The position numbers and the translations under genes are program-made. Shown here piece after piece: positions 6,634 through 13,240 of a DNA stretch of 13,240 bases; the first letter of the stretch is position 1, and every line of letters starts with the position of its first letter. The notes under the pieces are model-generated. The model saw only the letters and a list, made by a program, of their open reading frames with translations, did not search any database and had not been told where the DNA came from. The stretch is from Bdellovibrionales bacterium (lineage in GTDB: Bacteria; Bdellovibrionota_G; JALEGL01; JAGRAY01), in the NCBI GenBank assembly GCA_020434375.1, contig JAGRAY010000034.1, positions 1 to 13,240 on the forward strand. Direction: 5' to 3'.

Positions 6634-7218
6634 CTAGCGAATTGATTTTTTAGCAATGAGCTGAACGCGTGCAGGTTCGTTGTCGTGTATTCTTTCGTTA
6701 TAATAAATAACATGTAGATCCGTCACGTGTCTTAGAAGTTCGTTGGGTTTATAGCATTCGGAAATATCAGGCTTTGGACCACTTCTGCCTATTTGATTGA
6801 CTGTATAAGCCTCGACAAAAAGAGTGCCTCCATTGACAAGGCCTCTTGAGAGGCTTTTTAAAAGCGTCAAGGGAGGCCTGGTATCTATGAGTATGATCGA
6901 GTCATGCTTCATAAGGGGCACAAGAAAAAAATTAAGATCTTGGTTTTTGAACTCGACGCGAACGTCTGTTTGCTTTGCCAGCGTTTCTGCTCGCTTCATG
7001 GCGATGTCAGAAAAGTCGATGCCCAGAACTTCATAGTCTTTGGAAGCCAGATACACAGCATTTCGCCCTTCACCACTGCCTATGTCAAGCGTATGACCTT
7101 TTCGAAGATAGCGGAGATTGTCTGCTAAAAAAGTCGAGGGTGCTCTCCCATAGAGATAGTCGTTGGAGGTTTCATATTTTTGATTCCACCATACTTTTGA
7201 TCCGGTTTGCTCGGTCAT
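6634..7218 (-). CDS. TehB-like class I SAM-dependent methyltransferase
   Basis: The 194-residue protein has a Rossmann methyltransferase core: motif I LDIGSGEGRNA (44-54), the acidic end of strand 2 at GIDFS (66-70), and NQDL (92-95) near motif III. The segment before motif I (YLYGRAPSTFLADNL) and the spacing resemble TehB and related small-molecule methyltransferases, where TehB methylates tellurite or selenite. The true substrate cannot be read here. The gene overlaps the stop of the lipoprotein gene by 4 bp (ATGA on the - strand, 7215-7218), with AAGGTG just before the ATG, so the two are translationally coupled. It converges with the nuclease-like gene across 9 bp. Confidence 0.78.
   Translation of the reverse strand: MTEQTGSKVWWNQKYETSNDYLYGRAPSTFLADNLRYLRKGHTLDIGSGEGRNAVYLASKDYEVLGIDFSDIAMKRAETLAKQTDVRVEFKNQDLNFFLVPLMKHDSIILIDTRPPLTLLKSLSRGLVNGGTLFVEAYTVNQIGRSGPKPDISECYKPNELLRHVTDLHVIYYNERIHDNEPARVQLIAKKSIR
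6838..6859 (+). terminator. possible intrinsic terminator for + strand transcripts, inside the methyltransferase gene
   Basis: On the + strand, AAGGCCTC, a TTGA loop and GAGGCTTT form an 8-bp stem with one G-T pair, followed by further T residues (TTTTT in total at 6855-6859). It lies about 215 nt past the end of the nuclease-like gene, antisense to the methyltransferase gene. It could stop the yifB operon transcript. The bases are also methyltransferase codons, so chance is possible. Confidence 0.3.
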
Positions 7219-7649
7219 TGTTTCACCTTAAATAGGAAAGGGTATGTTAACGAGACGAAGCCTTTGTTAAATGCAGGAAACTGAATTTTAGTCAGTTCGT
7301 ATTGTATGCAAGACTCCACCATGGCGTCCTTAAGTGTTGTTTCCTGAAGGGAAATTTCAGCGATTTTTCCGGAAGAGGCAATTTTAAATTCGTAAATAGC
7401 GCGACCCACAAGATTCGGGTTTTTTTTAACGCCTGCCTCATAGCAATGCTTAATACCGCCTTGTGTTTTGGCTGAAATAATGGCTTTGATTTCATCGTCC
7501 GTTGGCGCATCTTGTTTGGAGCTGATCATTTGCTCAGGAGGCAAGGTATAGCTGCCTCCTGACGATTGTACTTCATATATTCGCGTGCAGGCTGATAACG
7601 CTAATGCGCCCACAATGACGAAAAACATACGGTCGACGGCAAAAATCAT
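7215..7649 (-). CDS. lipoprotein with AgmX/PglI-type C-terminal domain
   Basis: From the ATG at 7649 the product is 144 residues. It starts with a lipoprotein signal (MIFAVDRMFFVIVGALALSA) ending in the lipobox LSA-Cys21. Thr follows the Cys, which favours the outer membrane. A short linker leads to a domain (about 54-144) with the marks of the AgmX/PglI C-terminal family, common in Myxococcota and Bdellovibrionota: IKHCYEAGVKKNPNLVGR, FKIASSGKI, and VESCIQYELTKIQFP, with paired Cys69 and Cys114. The family resembles TonB C-terminal domains and occurs in gliding and envelope proteins; no precise role is known. A longer frame begins with TTG at 7670, but that codon sits 1 nt after GGAG, while the ATG at 7649 has AAAGG 4 nt upstream, so 7649 is preferred. 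It is coupled to the methyltransferase. Confidence 0.8.
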   Translation of the reverse strand: MIFAVDRMFFVIVGALALSACTRIYEVQSSGGSYTLPPEQMISSKQDAPTDDEIKAIISAKTQGGIKHCYEAGVKKNPNLVGRAIYEFKIASSGKIAEISLQETTLKDAMVESCIQYELTKIQFPAFNKGFVSLTYPFLFKVKQ

Positions 7650-7725
7650 CGTGCCTTTATAGATGCTCAAACTCCAGGAATCAAGTGCTATAAATATAGT
7701 AGTTTAAGTTTTAGTTGATACTGCT

Positions 7726-7797
7726 TAAATTTTGGAAGATTGACGTATGGCGACTTGGAGCGTAGAGACGGAGCCAGTAGGCAACTTCCAAAATTTA
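7726..7797 (+). promoter_or_regulatory. long hairpin with 13-bp perfect stem; unclassified structured RNA or control element
   Basis: TAAATTTTGGAAG (7726-7738) and CTTCCAAAATTTA (7785-7797) form a perfect 13-bp inverted repeat around a 46-nt, G-rich loop. The loop can form small inner stems: GGC (7749-7751) with GCC (7773-7775), CGT-AGAG-ACG (7761-7770), or alternatively GCC-AGTA-GGC (7773-7782). It also contains GGAGC twice, each followed shortly by GTAG. An ATG at 7747 lies 8 nt after the GGAAG in the left arm, so the stem would hide that ribosome site. I checked it against motifs I remember for c-di-GMP, SAM, glycine, glutamine, fluoride and cobalamin riboswitches and see no match. No T tract follows. 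Confidence 0.5.
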
Positions 7798-7894
7798 CTT
7801 TGGTGTTTCAACTTATATTTAATTTACTATAGTTCCTTCGACTCAAGGTGTGATCTTTACTTTCGTGGAGATGGAAGGTATGTTGCATCAATAT

Positions 7895-7918
7895 TTGACT
7901 GGTATTTTGACTGGTATT
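7895..7918. repeat. 12-bp perfect tandem duplication, two copies
   Basis: TTGACTGGTATT occurs twice head to tail, about 20 bp before the propeller start codon. Each copy begins with a -35-like TTGACT, but no -10 at the right spacing is convincing. It is most simply a slippage duplication. Confidence 0.7.
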
Positions 7919-7939
7919 TTTTAATGAGGTTTCAAATTC

Positions 7940-9031
7940 ATGCAGATTCAAAAACTTGTAGCGCCTATTTCAAACTTTTTCCAACGAAGCAAAAAAAAGC
8001 CTGCCTACGCAACAATAGAGCGTGCAGGGCAATCGGGATTTATCTATGAAACAGGAATTTCGTCGGAGTATCATGTTTACGGTTTTGGCGAAGGTCCAAC
8101 AAAAGACTCATTTTTAATTGGGGCAGGAAACCCTGCGACGGCCGAGGGTGCAATATTTATTCGACAATCTACCGGAGATTTTAGAAAAGTTGGCCTTCCA
8201 GATGAAACGGCGTTTTTAAGTCAATTTTTAAAACTTCCCAGTGGCAAGTATATTGCTGGCGGGATGAGCGCCATTGGTCGGGGTGCTCTACTTCTTGGCA
8301 ATGAAAAAGCCAGCCATTGGGAGTCAGCTTCTATTGATTTACATCCTTTTTCATCTATTACAGCCTTGGGGCTAATGCCAGACGGTTCGGTTGTGGCTTT
8401 TGCAGGTCATATGATTACGCAAGGTAAAACAAAACCCGTGTTATTTCGTTCAAAGGATGAGGGAATCACCTGGGAGAAAGAAGACATCAAGCTCCCTATT
8501 GGCGTGATTCAGTCAATTCGACAATCTAAACAGGGCTCACTGTATGCGGGGACATCAGGAGACAAAGATCCTATGTTTTACGTATCAGATGATTCGGCCA
8601 TGACTTGGCGTGAGCTGCCAGCTTTTCCAACCTATAAAACCTATAAAATGATAGCGACTTATCTCCATGCAGAGGGTCAAAAAGATGAACGCTTATTTGT
8701 CGTTCTTTGGGGCTATAAAACAGATATTGCGGATCGCGTTGTTCGAATATATTCTTTCACCCAAGAACAAAATGCTTGGCACGAACATCCTCCCGTTGAT
8801 GAGTCTCATTTTGTGTTCGCATTTTTCCCTGCATCTGATGGAACTCTGTACGCGGGAAGCGAAAAGGGGCTTATTTATCAGTCTACGGATCTTGCAAATT
8901 CATGGAAAAAAGTGGGAACTTTCTCGACCAATATTGGTGCGCAGGCCTTTTTTGAAGATTCAAACGGTGTTTTATGGATTGGGAAAGATGCGATTCCACC
9001 CAATGAATATGGCCTTTGGAGAAAGGTTTAG
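7940..9031 (+). CDS. Asp-box (BNR/sortilin-like) beta-propeller protein
   Basis: The 363-residue protein has three clear Asp-box turns of the form SxDxGxTW: SKDEGITW (171-178), SDDSAMTW (216-223) and STDLANSW (315-322), together with repeated strand patches such as SLYAGTSG, GTLYAGSE and GVLWIGKD. This marks a BNR-type beta-propeller like the sialidase, Ycf48 or sortilin-like folds. No sialidase catalytic set is apparent, so an enzyme role should not be assumed. No signal peptide is visible: the N-terminus (MQIQKLVAPISNFFQRSKKK) is amphipathic and basic, so the protein may be cytosolic, or the N-terminus may act as a peripheral membrane anchor. ATG at 7940 follows GAGG by 10 nt, and an in-frame TGA lies just upstream (7925). 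It ends 6 bp before ispG, so the two are probably co-transcribed. Confidence 0.75.
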   Translation: MQIQKLVAPISNFFQRSKKKPAYATIERAGQSGFIYETGISSEYHVYGFGEGPTKDSFLIGAGNPATAEGAIFIRQSTGDFRKVGLPDETAFLSQFLKLPSGKYIAGGMSAIGRGALLLGNEKASHWESASIDLHPFSSITALGLMPDGSVVAFAGHMITQGKTKPVLFRSKDEGITWEKEDIKLPIGVIQSIRQSKQGSLYAGTSGDKDPMFYVSDDSAMTWRELPAFPTYKTYKMIATYLHAEGQKDERLFVVLWGYKTDIADRVVRIYSFTQEQNAWHEHPPVDESHFVFAFFPASDGTLYAGSEKGLIYQSTDLANSWKKVGTFSTNIGAQAFFEDSNGVLWIGKDAIPPNEYGLWRKV

Positions 9032-9037
9032 TCAAAG

Positions 9038-10981
9038 TTGTTCAGTTATATTCCAAATATCATCCAGCCGGTGAGGCGAGAAACTCGCGAGGTTAAAATT
9101 GGTGATGTTACGGTTGGAGGAAATAATCCAATCGTAGTTCAGTCGATGACTACAACGCCGACCACAGACACCCAAGCTACGGTTAAACAAATTGCGGCAT
9201 TGATCGAGGTAGGTTGTCAGGTGGTGAGAATCACCGTACCAACCAAGGCTGATATGGATAATATTCCAAATATACGAGAAGAAATGAAGCGGCTTAATCT
9301 GAAAGTTCCTTTGGTCGCTGATATCCATTTTCTTCCTCAGCTGGCGCTAAGAGCTGTTGATTGGTTTGAAAAAGTTAGAATTAATCCAGGTAATTTTGCT
9401 GATCGAAAGAATTTTGAAGTTCGAGAATACACCGAAATAGAATATCAAAGGGAATTAGATCGTATTCGGGAAGCATTTTTACCCATTTTGAGAAGAGCTA
9501 AGACAAATGGGGTGAGCATTCGAGTAGGAACAAATCATGGTTCTCTGTCAGATCGTATCATGAATAGGTATGGAGACACGCCTATGGGTATGGTCGAGTC
9601 GGCGTTGGAATTTATTAGGATTGCAGAAGATGAAGGCTTTCATCATCTTATCATCTCGATGAAGGCTTCAAATGTTCAGGTCATGATTCAAGCCTATCGC
9701 CTATTGGTAGCTAGAATGAACGAACTGAATATGAAATATCCTTTGCATCTTGGTGTGACAGAGGCCGGAGACGGAGAAGATGGCAGAATTAAATCTGCCA
9801 TTGGTATTGGAAGTCTTTTGGCCGATGGTCTTGGGGATACTATTCGCGTATCTCTTACCGAAGATCCAGAGTTTGAAATTCCTGTTGCTAAGAATCTTGT
9901 TCAACTTTTTGAAAGGCCTTTTAAGGCTGAAACTTCGCTACCCGTTTTAGTGCCGTCGTGGGATTTCTACAGCTACCAGAGACGAGAGGTTGATGTAGTA
10001 AAAAAGTCTAAGCAACACCTAGGTGGCCGGGAACAAGTTCGCGTTGTGACCCACCTGAATTCTGAAGTCACACAAGCAGTCAATCAAAAATTTGATCCGG
10101 TGCTCGAAACGGTCTCGATACCGTTTCAGCCAAATATTGCTGAAAAAATTTTAAGATATATTCCCGACACGATAGGTAAGATTCTACGAATAGAAGGAGC
10201 AGCGCTATCGGACTTACAATCGACTCAGCTCGATTTTGAAGAGATCAGTGTGCTTGCGACGCCTGTTTGGACTGAAGATTCATATTTAGATAAAATTGTC
10301 AGTCGTCTTAAAGATAAGGTCTTATGGCTGCGCATTAATCGTGAAGATCAGATCCCTATCGTTGTTGAGGTAGTTAAAAAATTCTATGGAAAAATGTCGG
10401 TAGGCGTTGAAATAGAATCAAACTATTTGATGAGTTTAGGCCGGATAGTGAGTTCGAAACTGTCAAAAGCAAAGCTTTTGGTGCCTTTGCATTTGCATTT
10501 AAAAGCGAATTCAAAAGAAACTAAAGAGCAGTGGGTTCTGCGGGCCTCAGTAGAGATTGGGTCTCTTCTATGCGATGGTCTCGGAGATAGCATCGAGCTT
10601 AGCTCTCGTTTTTCGGAGATGGAAAACCACATATTGTCATTTAATATTTTGCAAGCCACGCGTCTTCGTATGTCCAAAACTGACTATATCGCTTGTCCTT
10701 CTTGTGGAAGAACGTTGTTTGATTTGCAAGAGACCACAGCGAAAATTCGCAAGCAAACCTCTCATTTAAAAGGCGTTAAGATAGCTATCATGGGTTGTAT
10801 CGTCAATGGTCCAGGTGAAATGGCAGACGCCGATTTTGGTTATGTTGGTTCTGGGCCAGGCCATATTAATTTGTATGTAGGTAAAGATTGCGTAGAGCGG
10901 CATATTCCTCAAATTGAAGCCGTTGACAAGTTGGTTGAACTCATCAAGAGTCATGGTCGATGGATCGAACCAACGCTTTAA
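9038..10981 (+). CDS. ispG: 4-hydroxy-3-methylbut-2-enyl diphosphate synthase (IspG/GcpE), long three-domain form
   Basis: IspG converts MEcPP to HMBPP, the next-to-last step of the MEP isoprenoid pathway. The N-terminal TIM barrel is plain (RRETREVKIGDVTVGG, IVVQSMTTTPTTDT, VPLVADIHF, VRINPGNF, LGVTEAGDGEDG). The C-terminal domain carries the [4Fe-4S] ligands Cys553 and Cys556 (CPSC), Cys587 (GCIVNGPGE) and Glu594. At 647 residues it is far longer than the E. coli enzyme (about 370): an extra domain of roughly 220 residues (about 290-540) sits between barrel and cluster domain, as in the plant, chlamydial, Leptospira and Bacteroidetes type. The start is TTG at 9038 with GGAGAAAGG upstream; a GTG at codon 12 is an alternative. 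The 3' end overlaps the next gene by 22 bp. Confidence 0.95.
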   Translation: MFSYIPNIIQPVRRETREVKIGDVTVGGNNPIVVQSMTTTPTTDTQATVKQIAALIEVGCQVVRITVPTKADMDNIPNIREEMKRLNLKVPLVADIHFLPQLALRAVDWFEKVRINPGNFADRKNFEVREYTEIEYQRELDRIREAFLPILRRAKTNGVSIRVGTNHGSLSDRIMNRYGDTPMGMVESALEFIRIAEDEGFHHLIISMKASNVQVMIQAYRLLVARMNELNMKYPLHLGVTEAGDGEDGRIKSAIGIGSLLADGLGDTIRVSLTEDPEFEIPVAKNLVQLFERPFKAETSLPVLVPSWDFYSYQRREVDVVKKSKQHLGGREQVRVVTHLNSEVTQAVNQKFDPVLETVSIPFQPNIAEKILRYIPDTIGKILRIEGAALSDLQSTQLDFEEISVLATPVWTEDSYLDKIVSRLKDKVLWLRINREDQIPIVVEVVKKFYGKMSVGVEIESNYLMSLGRIVSSKLSKAKLLVPLHLHLKANSKETKEQWVLRASVEIGSLLCDGLGDSIELSSRFSEMENHILSFNILQATRLRMSKTDYIACPSCGRTLFDLQETTAKIRKQTSHLKGVKIAIMGCIVNGPGEMADADFGYVGSGPGHINLYVGKDCVERHIPQIEAVDKLVELIKSHGRWIEPTL

Positions 10982-12135
10982 AGTCGATATTTCATGAAAT
11001 ATTAAACGCTTCGTTTGATCGTCCTGTTGGAGTTCCTCAGTTGATCAATCAAAAGGTTTCTCGAAATAGATCTTTGTCATCTGTGCAGAGGCGAGATCTA
11101 GTGAGGCTCATACATCAATCGATGCGATGGCGCCGCCGCCTCTGGGGAGAAATAGCCCCCTCTTCTATTAGTATGGATCGCATAGAGACAATGCTAAAAG
11201 AAGCCGAGGCGCTTGTTATTGAGCCACCTTATGTGAAATGGTCACGGTTGCCCGTTGACCGATTAGCTCAAGAGTTATCGTTTCCTACCTGGATTATTGA
11301 GCTATGGATACAGTACCAGGGCCTTGAACAAACGATTAACTTGGCATTGGCCTTAAACGAGCCAGCAAATACATGCCTACGTGTGAATACAATTAAGACC
11401 GACCGTGAACAACTGCTAAGTAGTCTTAAGAATGAAAACATAGACTGTGAACCTTGTGTTTACTCACCTCTGGGGATTAAACTTAGTCAAAGGACCAACC
11501 TTCATGCGCTCAAAGCATTTAAGAAAGGCTGGTTCGAAATTCAAGATGAAGGAAGCCAGATGACGGTTCTTCTTACTAAGGTAAAGCCCGGTGATTTTGT
11601 GATCGATGCGTGCTGTCGAACAGGAGGTAAAAGCTTAGCGCTTGCGGCTCTGATGGAAAATAGAGGAAGTATTGTGGCAAGTGATATCGATGCTCGAGTG
11701 TTTGACGAATTTTCAAAAAGGGCAAAGCGGGCTGGTGCTTCGATTGTCAAGCATCAGTGGGTAGCGAGGGATGATCCTCAACCACTATCAACGATTAAAA
11801 CGAAGGCAGATCTTGTTTTTGTAGATGCGCCTTGCTCTGGTTTTGGTATCTTGAGAAGAAAATCATGGGCAAAATGGAATCTCAAAAAAAATATGACGGA
11901 AGATTTACAGAAAACGCAATCTAACGTGTTGAAGAAATATTCTCAATACGTAAAACTTGGAGGTCGCCTCGTTTACGTTACATGTACGATTAATCCGAAT
12001 GAAAACGAGAATGTTTGCGATAATTTTTTAAAAAATTCAGGTGACGTTTTTGCAAAAGAAACAACCAAGTATTTTAGACCCGACGTCGAAGGCACGGACG
12101 GATTTTTTGCAGCCAGTTTTTATAATAAGGGTTAG
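10960..12135 (+). CDS. RsmB/NOP2-family RNA m5C methyltransferase
   Basis: The 391-residue protein has an N-terminal NusB-like helical region (about 5-85, shorter than in E. coli RsmB), then TCLRVNT (138-144), DEGSQ (196-200), SAM motif I DACCRTGGKS (216-225), motif IV DAPCSG (289-294) with Cys292, and motif VI YVTCT (339-343) with Cys342. Both Cys residues used in m5C chemistry are present: one attacks C6 of the base, the other releases the product. The family methylates cytosine in rRNA or tRNA; by NusB-like domain and length this is closest to RsmB, which acts on 16S rRNA. Motif I is unusual: CRTGGKS in place of the common CAAPGGKT. ATG at 10960 lies inside the end of ispG (22-bp overlap), which suggests translational coupling. 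The Shine-Dalgarno is weak (AAGAG). Confidence 0.85.
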   Translation: MDRTNALKSIFHEILNASFDRPVGVPQLINQKVSRNRSLSSVQRRDLVRLIHQSMRWRRRLWGEIAPSSISMDRIETMLKEAEALVIEPPYVKWSRLPVDRLAQELSFPTWIIELWIQYQGLEQTINLALALNEPANTCLRVNTIKTDREQLLSSLKNENIDCEPCVYSPLGIKLSQRTNLHALKAFKKGWFEIQDEGSQMTVLLTKVKPGDFVIDACCRTGGKSLALAALMENRGSIVASDIDARVFDEFSKRAKRAGASIVKHQWVARDDPQPLSTIKTKADLVFVDAPCSGFGILRRKSWAKWNLKKNMTEDLQKTQSNVLKKYSQYVKLGGRLVYVTCTINPNENENVCDNFLKNSGDVFAKETTKYFRPDVEGTDGFFAASFYNKG

Positions 12136-12156
12136 TATTTTAACTATAAATAACTT

Positions 12157-12186
12157 TTGGCGTTTTGCTCTCGGGCCCTCTAAAAT
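12157..12186 (+). promoter_or_regulatory. sigma70-like promoter upstream of the AmpG-like gene
   Basis: TTGGCG (12157-12162), an 18-bp spacer and TAAAAT (12181-12186) make a fair promoter, with a start near 12193 and a leader of about 22 nt carrying AGGAAG before the GTG. It suggests that this gene has its own promoter besides any read-through from the ispG operon. Seen by eye only. Confidence 0.45.
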
Positions 12187-12214
12187 AGTGAAAATGCTAG
12201 GAAGCAACTAAATT

Positions 12215-13240
12215 GTGTTAAAGATTAAAAATCTAGAAAAAGCGGTATCGTCTTGGCGTACCTTGTCTGTTGTCCTCCTTTCGTTTGCATCCGGTATGCC
12301 ACTTGGAATGGTATGGATTGCCATTCCCGATGCTTTAAAAAGTCATGGCATCGAAATACAATATATTGGCCTTTTGGCTCTAGCCCAACTCCCCTGGAGT
12401 CTTAAAATCATTTGGGCACCTTTGATGGATCGATTTTCAATTCCAATATTTGGAAGACGTAGAGGGTGGATCTTTTTTTGCCAGATATGCCTTATGGTAC
12501 TTACTCTGTGTCTTGCCGTTGTGCCCTTTGAGTTTGAAGCGATTTGGCAAATTGGTGCCGTTAGTTTTCTCATCGCATTTTTCTCAGCCAGTCAGGATAT
12601 TGCTCTTGATGGTTATGCGGTCGAACTTTTAAATAAAGAAGAGCAGAGTGTGGCGGTGGGAGGACGAATCGCTGTTTATCGCGCTGCTATGTATTTCGCA
12701 GGGAGTATGAGTATTTCTCTTGCAAGCTCTTTGTCGTGGCATGTGGTTTATATCTTACTTGCATGTACCTACTTGCCCATGATGGTCGTGACATGGAAAG
12801 CGCTTGAGCCCGAGGTTTACTATGCAGGACCCAAATCGATTGTCGATGCCTTTCTTCAACCTCTCAAAGAACTATTAACCAGGCGACGTGCTATTGAAAT
12901 TTTGCTCTTTGTGGTTTTGTATAAACTGGCGGATAACCTGGCTCAGTCATTGCTAAGACCATTTCTTGTAGATATGGGCTACAATGCTATCGATCGTGGA
13001 GTTGCACTAGGAACCATCGGTTTAGGGTGTACGCTTTTAGGAACCTTTTTAGGAGGAATCCTAACATCGATTATTGGTTTGGGTTACTCACTTTGGCTTT
13101 TCGGATTTTTACAAATTTTTTCTAACGTTGGATACATTGTTATTACGGCCTATCCTCCAATATCTTTGTTAATGTATTCTGCTATGGGCTTTGAGAGTTT
13201 GACCCAAGGGCTAGGCACGGGAGCGTTCTCTGTTTTGCTC
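12215..13240 (+). CDS. ampG: AmpG-like muropeptide MFS transporter (3' end cut by window)
   Basis: The first 342 codons run open to the window edge without a stop. The N-terminus has family marks of AmpG permeases: SFASGMPLGMVWIAIPDAL (23-41), LALAQLPWSLKIIWAPLMDR (54-73), FGRRRGW (79-85), and QDIALDGYAVE (127-137), spread over alternating membrane helices. AmpG imports GlcNAc-anhydroMurNAc peptides from the periplasm for cell-wall recycling; in many Gram-negatives this feeds beta-lactamase control. Several AmpG-like paralogues differ in substrate, so the exact cargo is inference. GTG at 12215 follows AGGAAG by 8 nt and gives a short cytosolic N-terminus (MLKIKNLEKAVSSW) before the first helix. 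The rest of the protein must lie to the right of the window. Confidence 0.82.
   Translation, partial: MLKIKNLEKAVSSWRTLSVVLLSFASGMPLGMVWIAIPDALKSHGIEIQYIGLLALAQLPWSLKIIWAPLMDRFSIPIFGRRRGWIFFCQICLMVLTLCLAVVPFEFEAIWQIGAVSFLIAFFSASQDIALDGYAVELLNKEEQSVAVGGRIAVYRAAMYFAGSMSISLASSLSWHVVYILLACTYLPMMVVTWKALEPEVYYAGPKSIVDAFLQPLKELLTRRRAIEILLFVVLYKLADNLAQSLLRPFLVDMGYNAIDRGVALGTIGLGCTLLGTFLGGILTSIIGLGYSLWLFGFLQIFSNVGYIVITAYPPISLLMYSAMGFESLTQGLGTGAFSVLL

Larger units (their letters stand above)
7650..7939. other. 290-bp intergenic region between the lipoprotein and propeller genes
   Basis: This stretch separates divergent genes. It holds the 7726-7797 hairpin, an AT-rich part (7681-7733) that probably includes the lipoprotein promoter (TATATT on the - strand), a weak + strand promoter candidate (TTGGTG 7800-7805, 19-bp spacer, TACTAT 7825-7830), and a 12-bp tandem repeat TTGACTGGTATT at 7895-7918. 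A 100-codon frame starts at 7747 and runs 110 bp into the propeller gene; it is discussed under findings and is not called as a gene. Confidence 0.5.

Noticed and set aside
7649..7670. TTG at 7670 as the lipoprotein start
   Set aside because: GGAG is only 1 nt from the TTG, while ATG 7649 has AAAGG at a workable distance and gives a normal-length lipoprotein signal.
7747..8049. 100-residue + strand frame overlapping the propeller start
   Set aside because: Not called as a gene because the last third is out of frame inside a convincing gene and no domain is seen. Kept only as a finding because of its ribosome site in the hairpin.
7940..9031. Calling the propeller protein a sialidase from its Asp-boxes
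   Set aside because: Asp-boxes are structural turns found in many propellers; the sialidase Arg triad and FRIP motif are not evident and there is no export signal.
10106..10127. 8-bp inverted repeat GAAACGGT/ACCGTTTC with a 6-nt loop inside ispG
   Set aside because: About two repeats of this size are expected by chance in the window, and it lies in well-supported coding sequence.
1..13240. Mobile element, CRISPR, tRNA or defence-island content
   Set aside because: No transposase, integrase, repeat-spacer series or tRNA-like cloverleaf was seen; the genes are mostly housekeeping or envelope functions.

Overview
The window reads as a stretch of chromosome from a Gram-negative, LPS-bearing bacterium of moderate to low GC, with most genes packed on both strands. 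A LapA/LapB pair (control of LPS synthesis), a long-form IspG (MEP isoprenoid pathway), an AmpG-like muropeptide importer, a zinc-ribbon membrane protein and a small lipoprotein with an AgmX/PglI-type C-terminal domain point together to the former Deltaproteobacteria, perhaps Bdellovibrionota. That placement is inference from gene content; no rRNA or marker alignment was available. There is no rRNA, tRNA, IS element, CRISPR array or prophage gene in the window. Non-ATG starts are frequent: GTG for the FHA, yifB and ampG genes, TTG for lapB and ispG.

Layout. (1) Positions 1-121 are GC-rich, carry two adjacent hairpins, and are open in one + frame that may be the tail of an upstream gene. (2) 123-953 (-) is a zinc-ribbon/one-TM protein, divergent from (3) a two-gene + operon, 1008-2593: a YbhN/LPG-synthase-TM-type membrane protein and a CPBP intramembrane protease, overlapping by 4 bp. 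(4) The protease gene overlaps tail-to-tail by 22 bp with the - strand pair lapA-lapB (4089-2572), whose reading frames abut in the same frame across a single UAG. (5) Divergent from lapA, a FHA-domain gene with a good sigma70-like promoter lying directly on its GTG start, then yifB/comM and a small PD-(D/E)XK-like protein (4173-6624, +). (6) A - strand pair: an AgmX-domain lipoprotein and a TehB-like methyltransferase (7649-6634). (7) A 290-bp gap with a striking 13-bp inverted repeat around a 46-nt loop. (8) A + strand run 7940-13240: Asp-box beta-propeller protein, ispG, an RsmB-type rRNA m5C methyltransferase, and ampG (cut by the window end, with its own likely promoter).

How the genes fit. 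Much of the content concerns the envelope: LPS set-point (LapAB), polyprenyl precursor supply (IspG), muropeptide recycling (AmpG), and membrane or lipoproteins of unknown role. The yifB + nuclease-like pair looks like a DNA-processing cassette. The items most worth a second look are the LapA|LapB in-frame stop junction combined with the missing LapB membrane anchor, the unclassified 7726-7797 structure with a sequestered Shine-Dalgarno, the yifB/nuclease-like pair, and the GC-rich hairpin element at the left edge.
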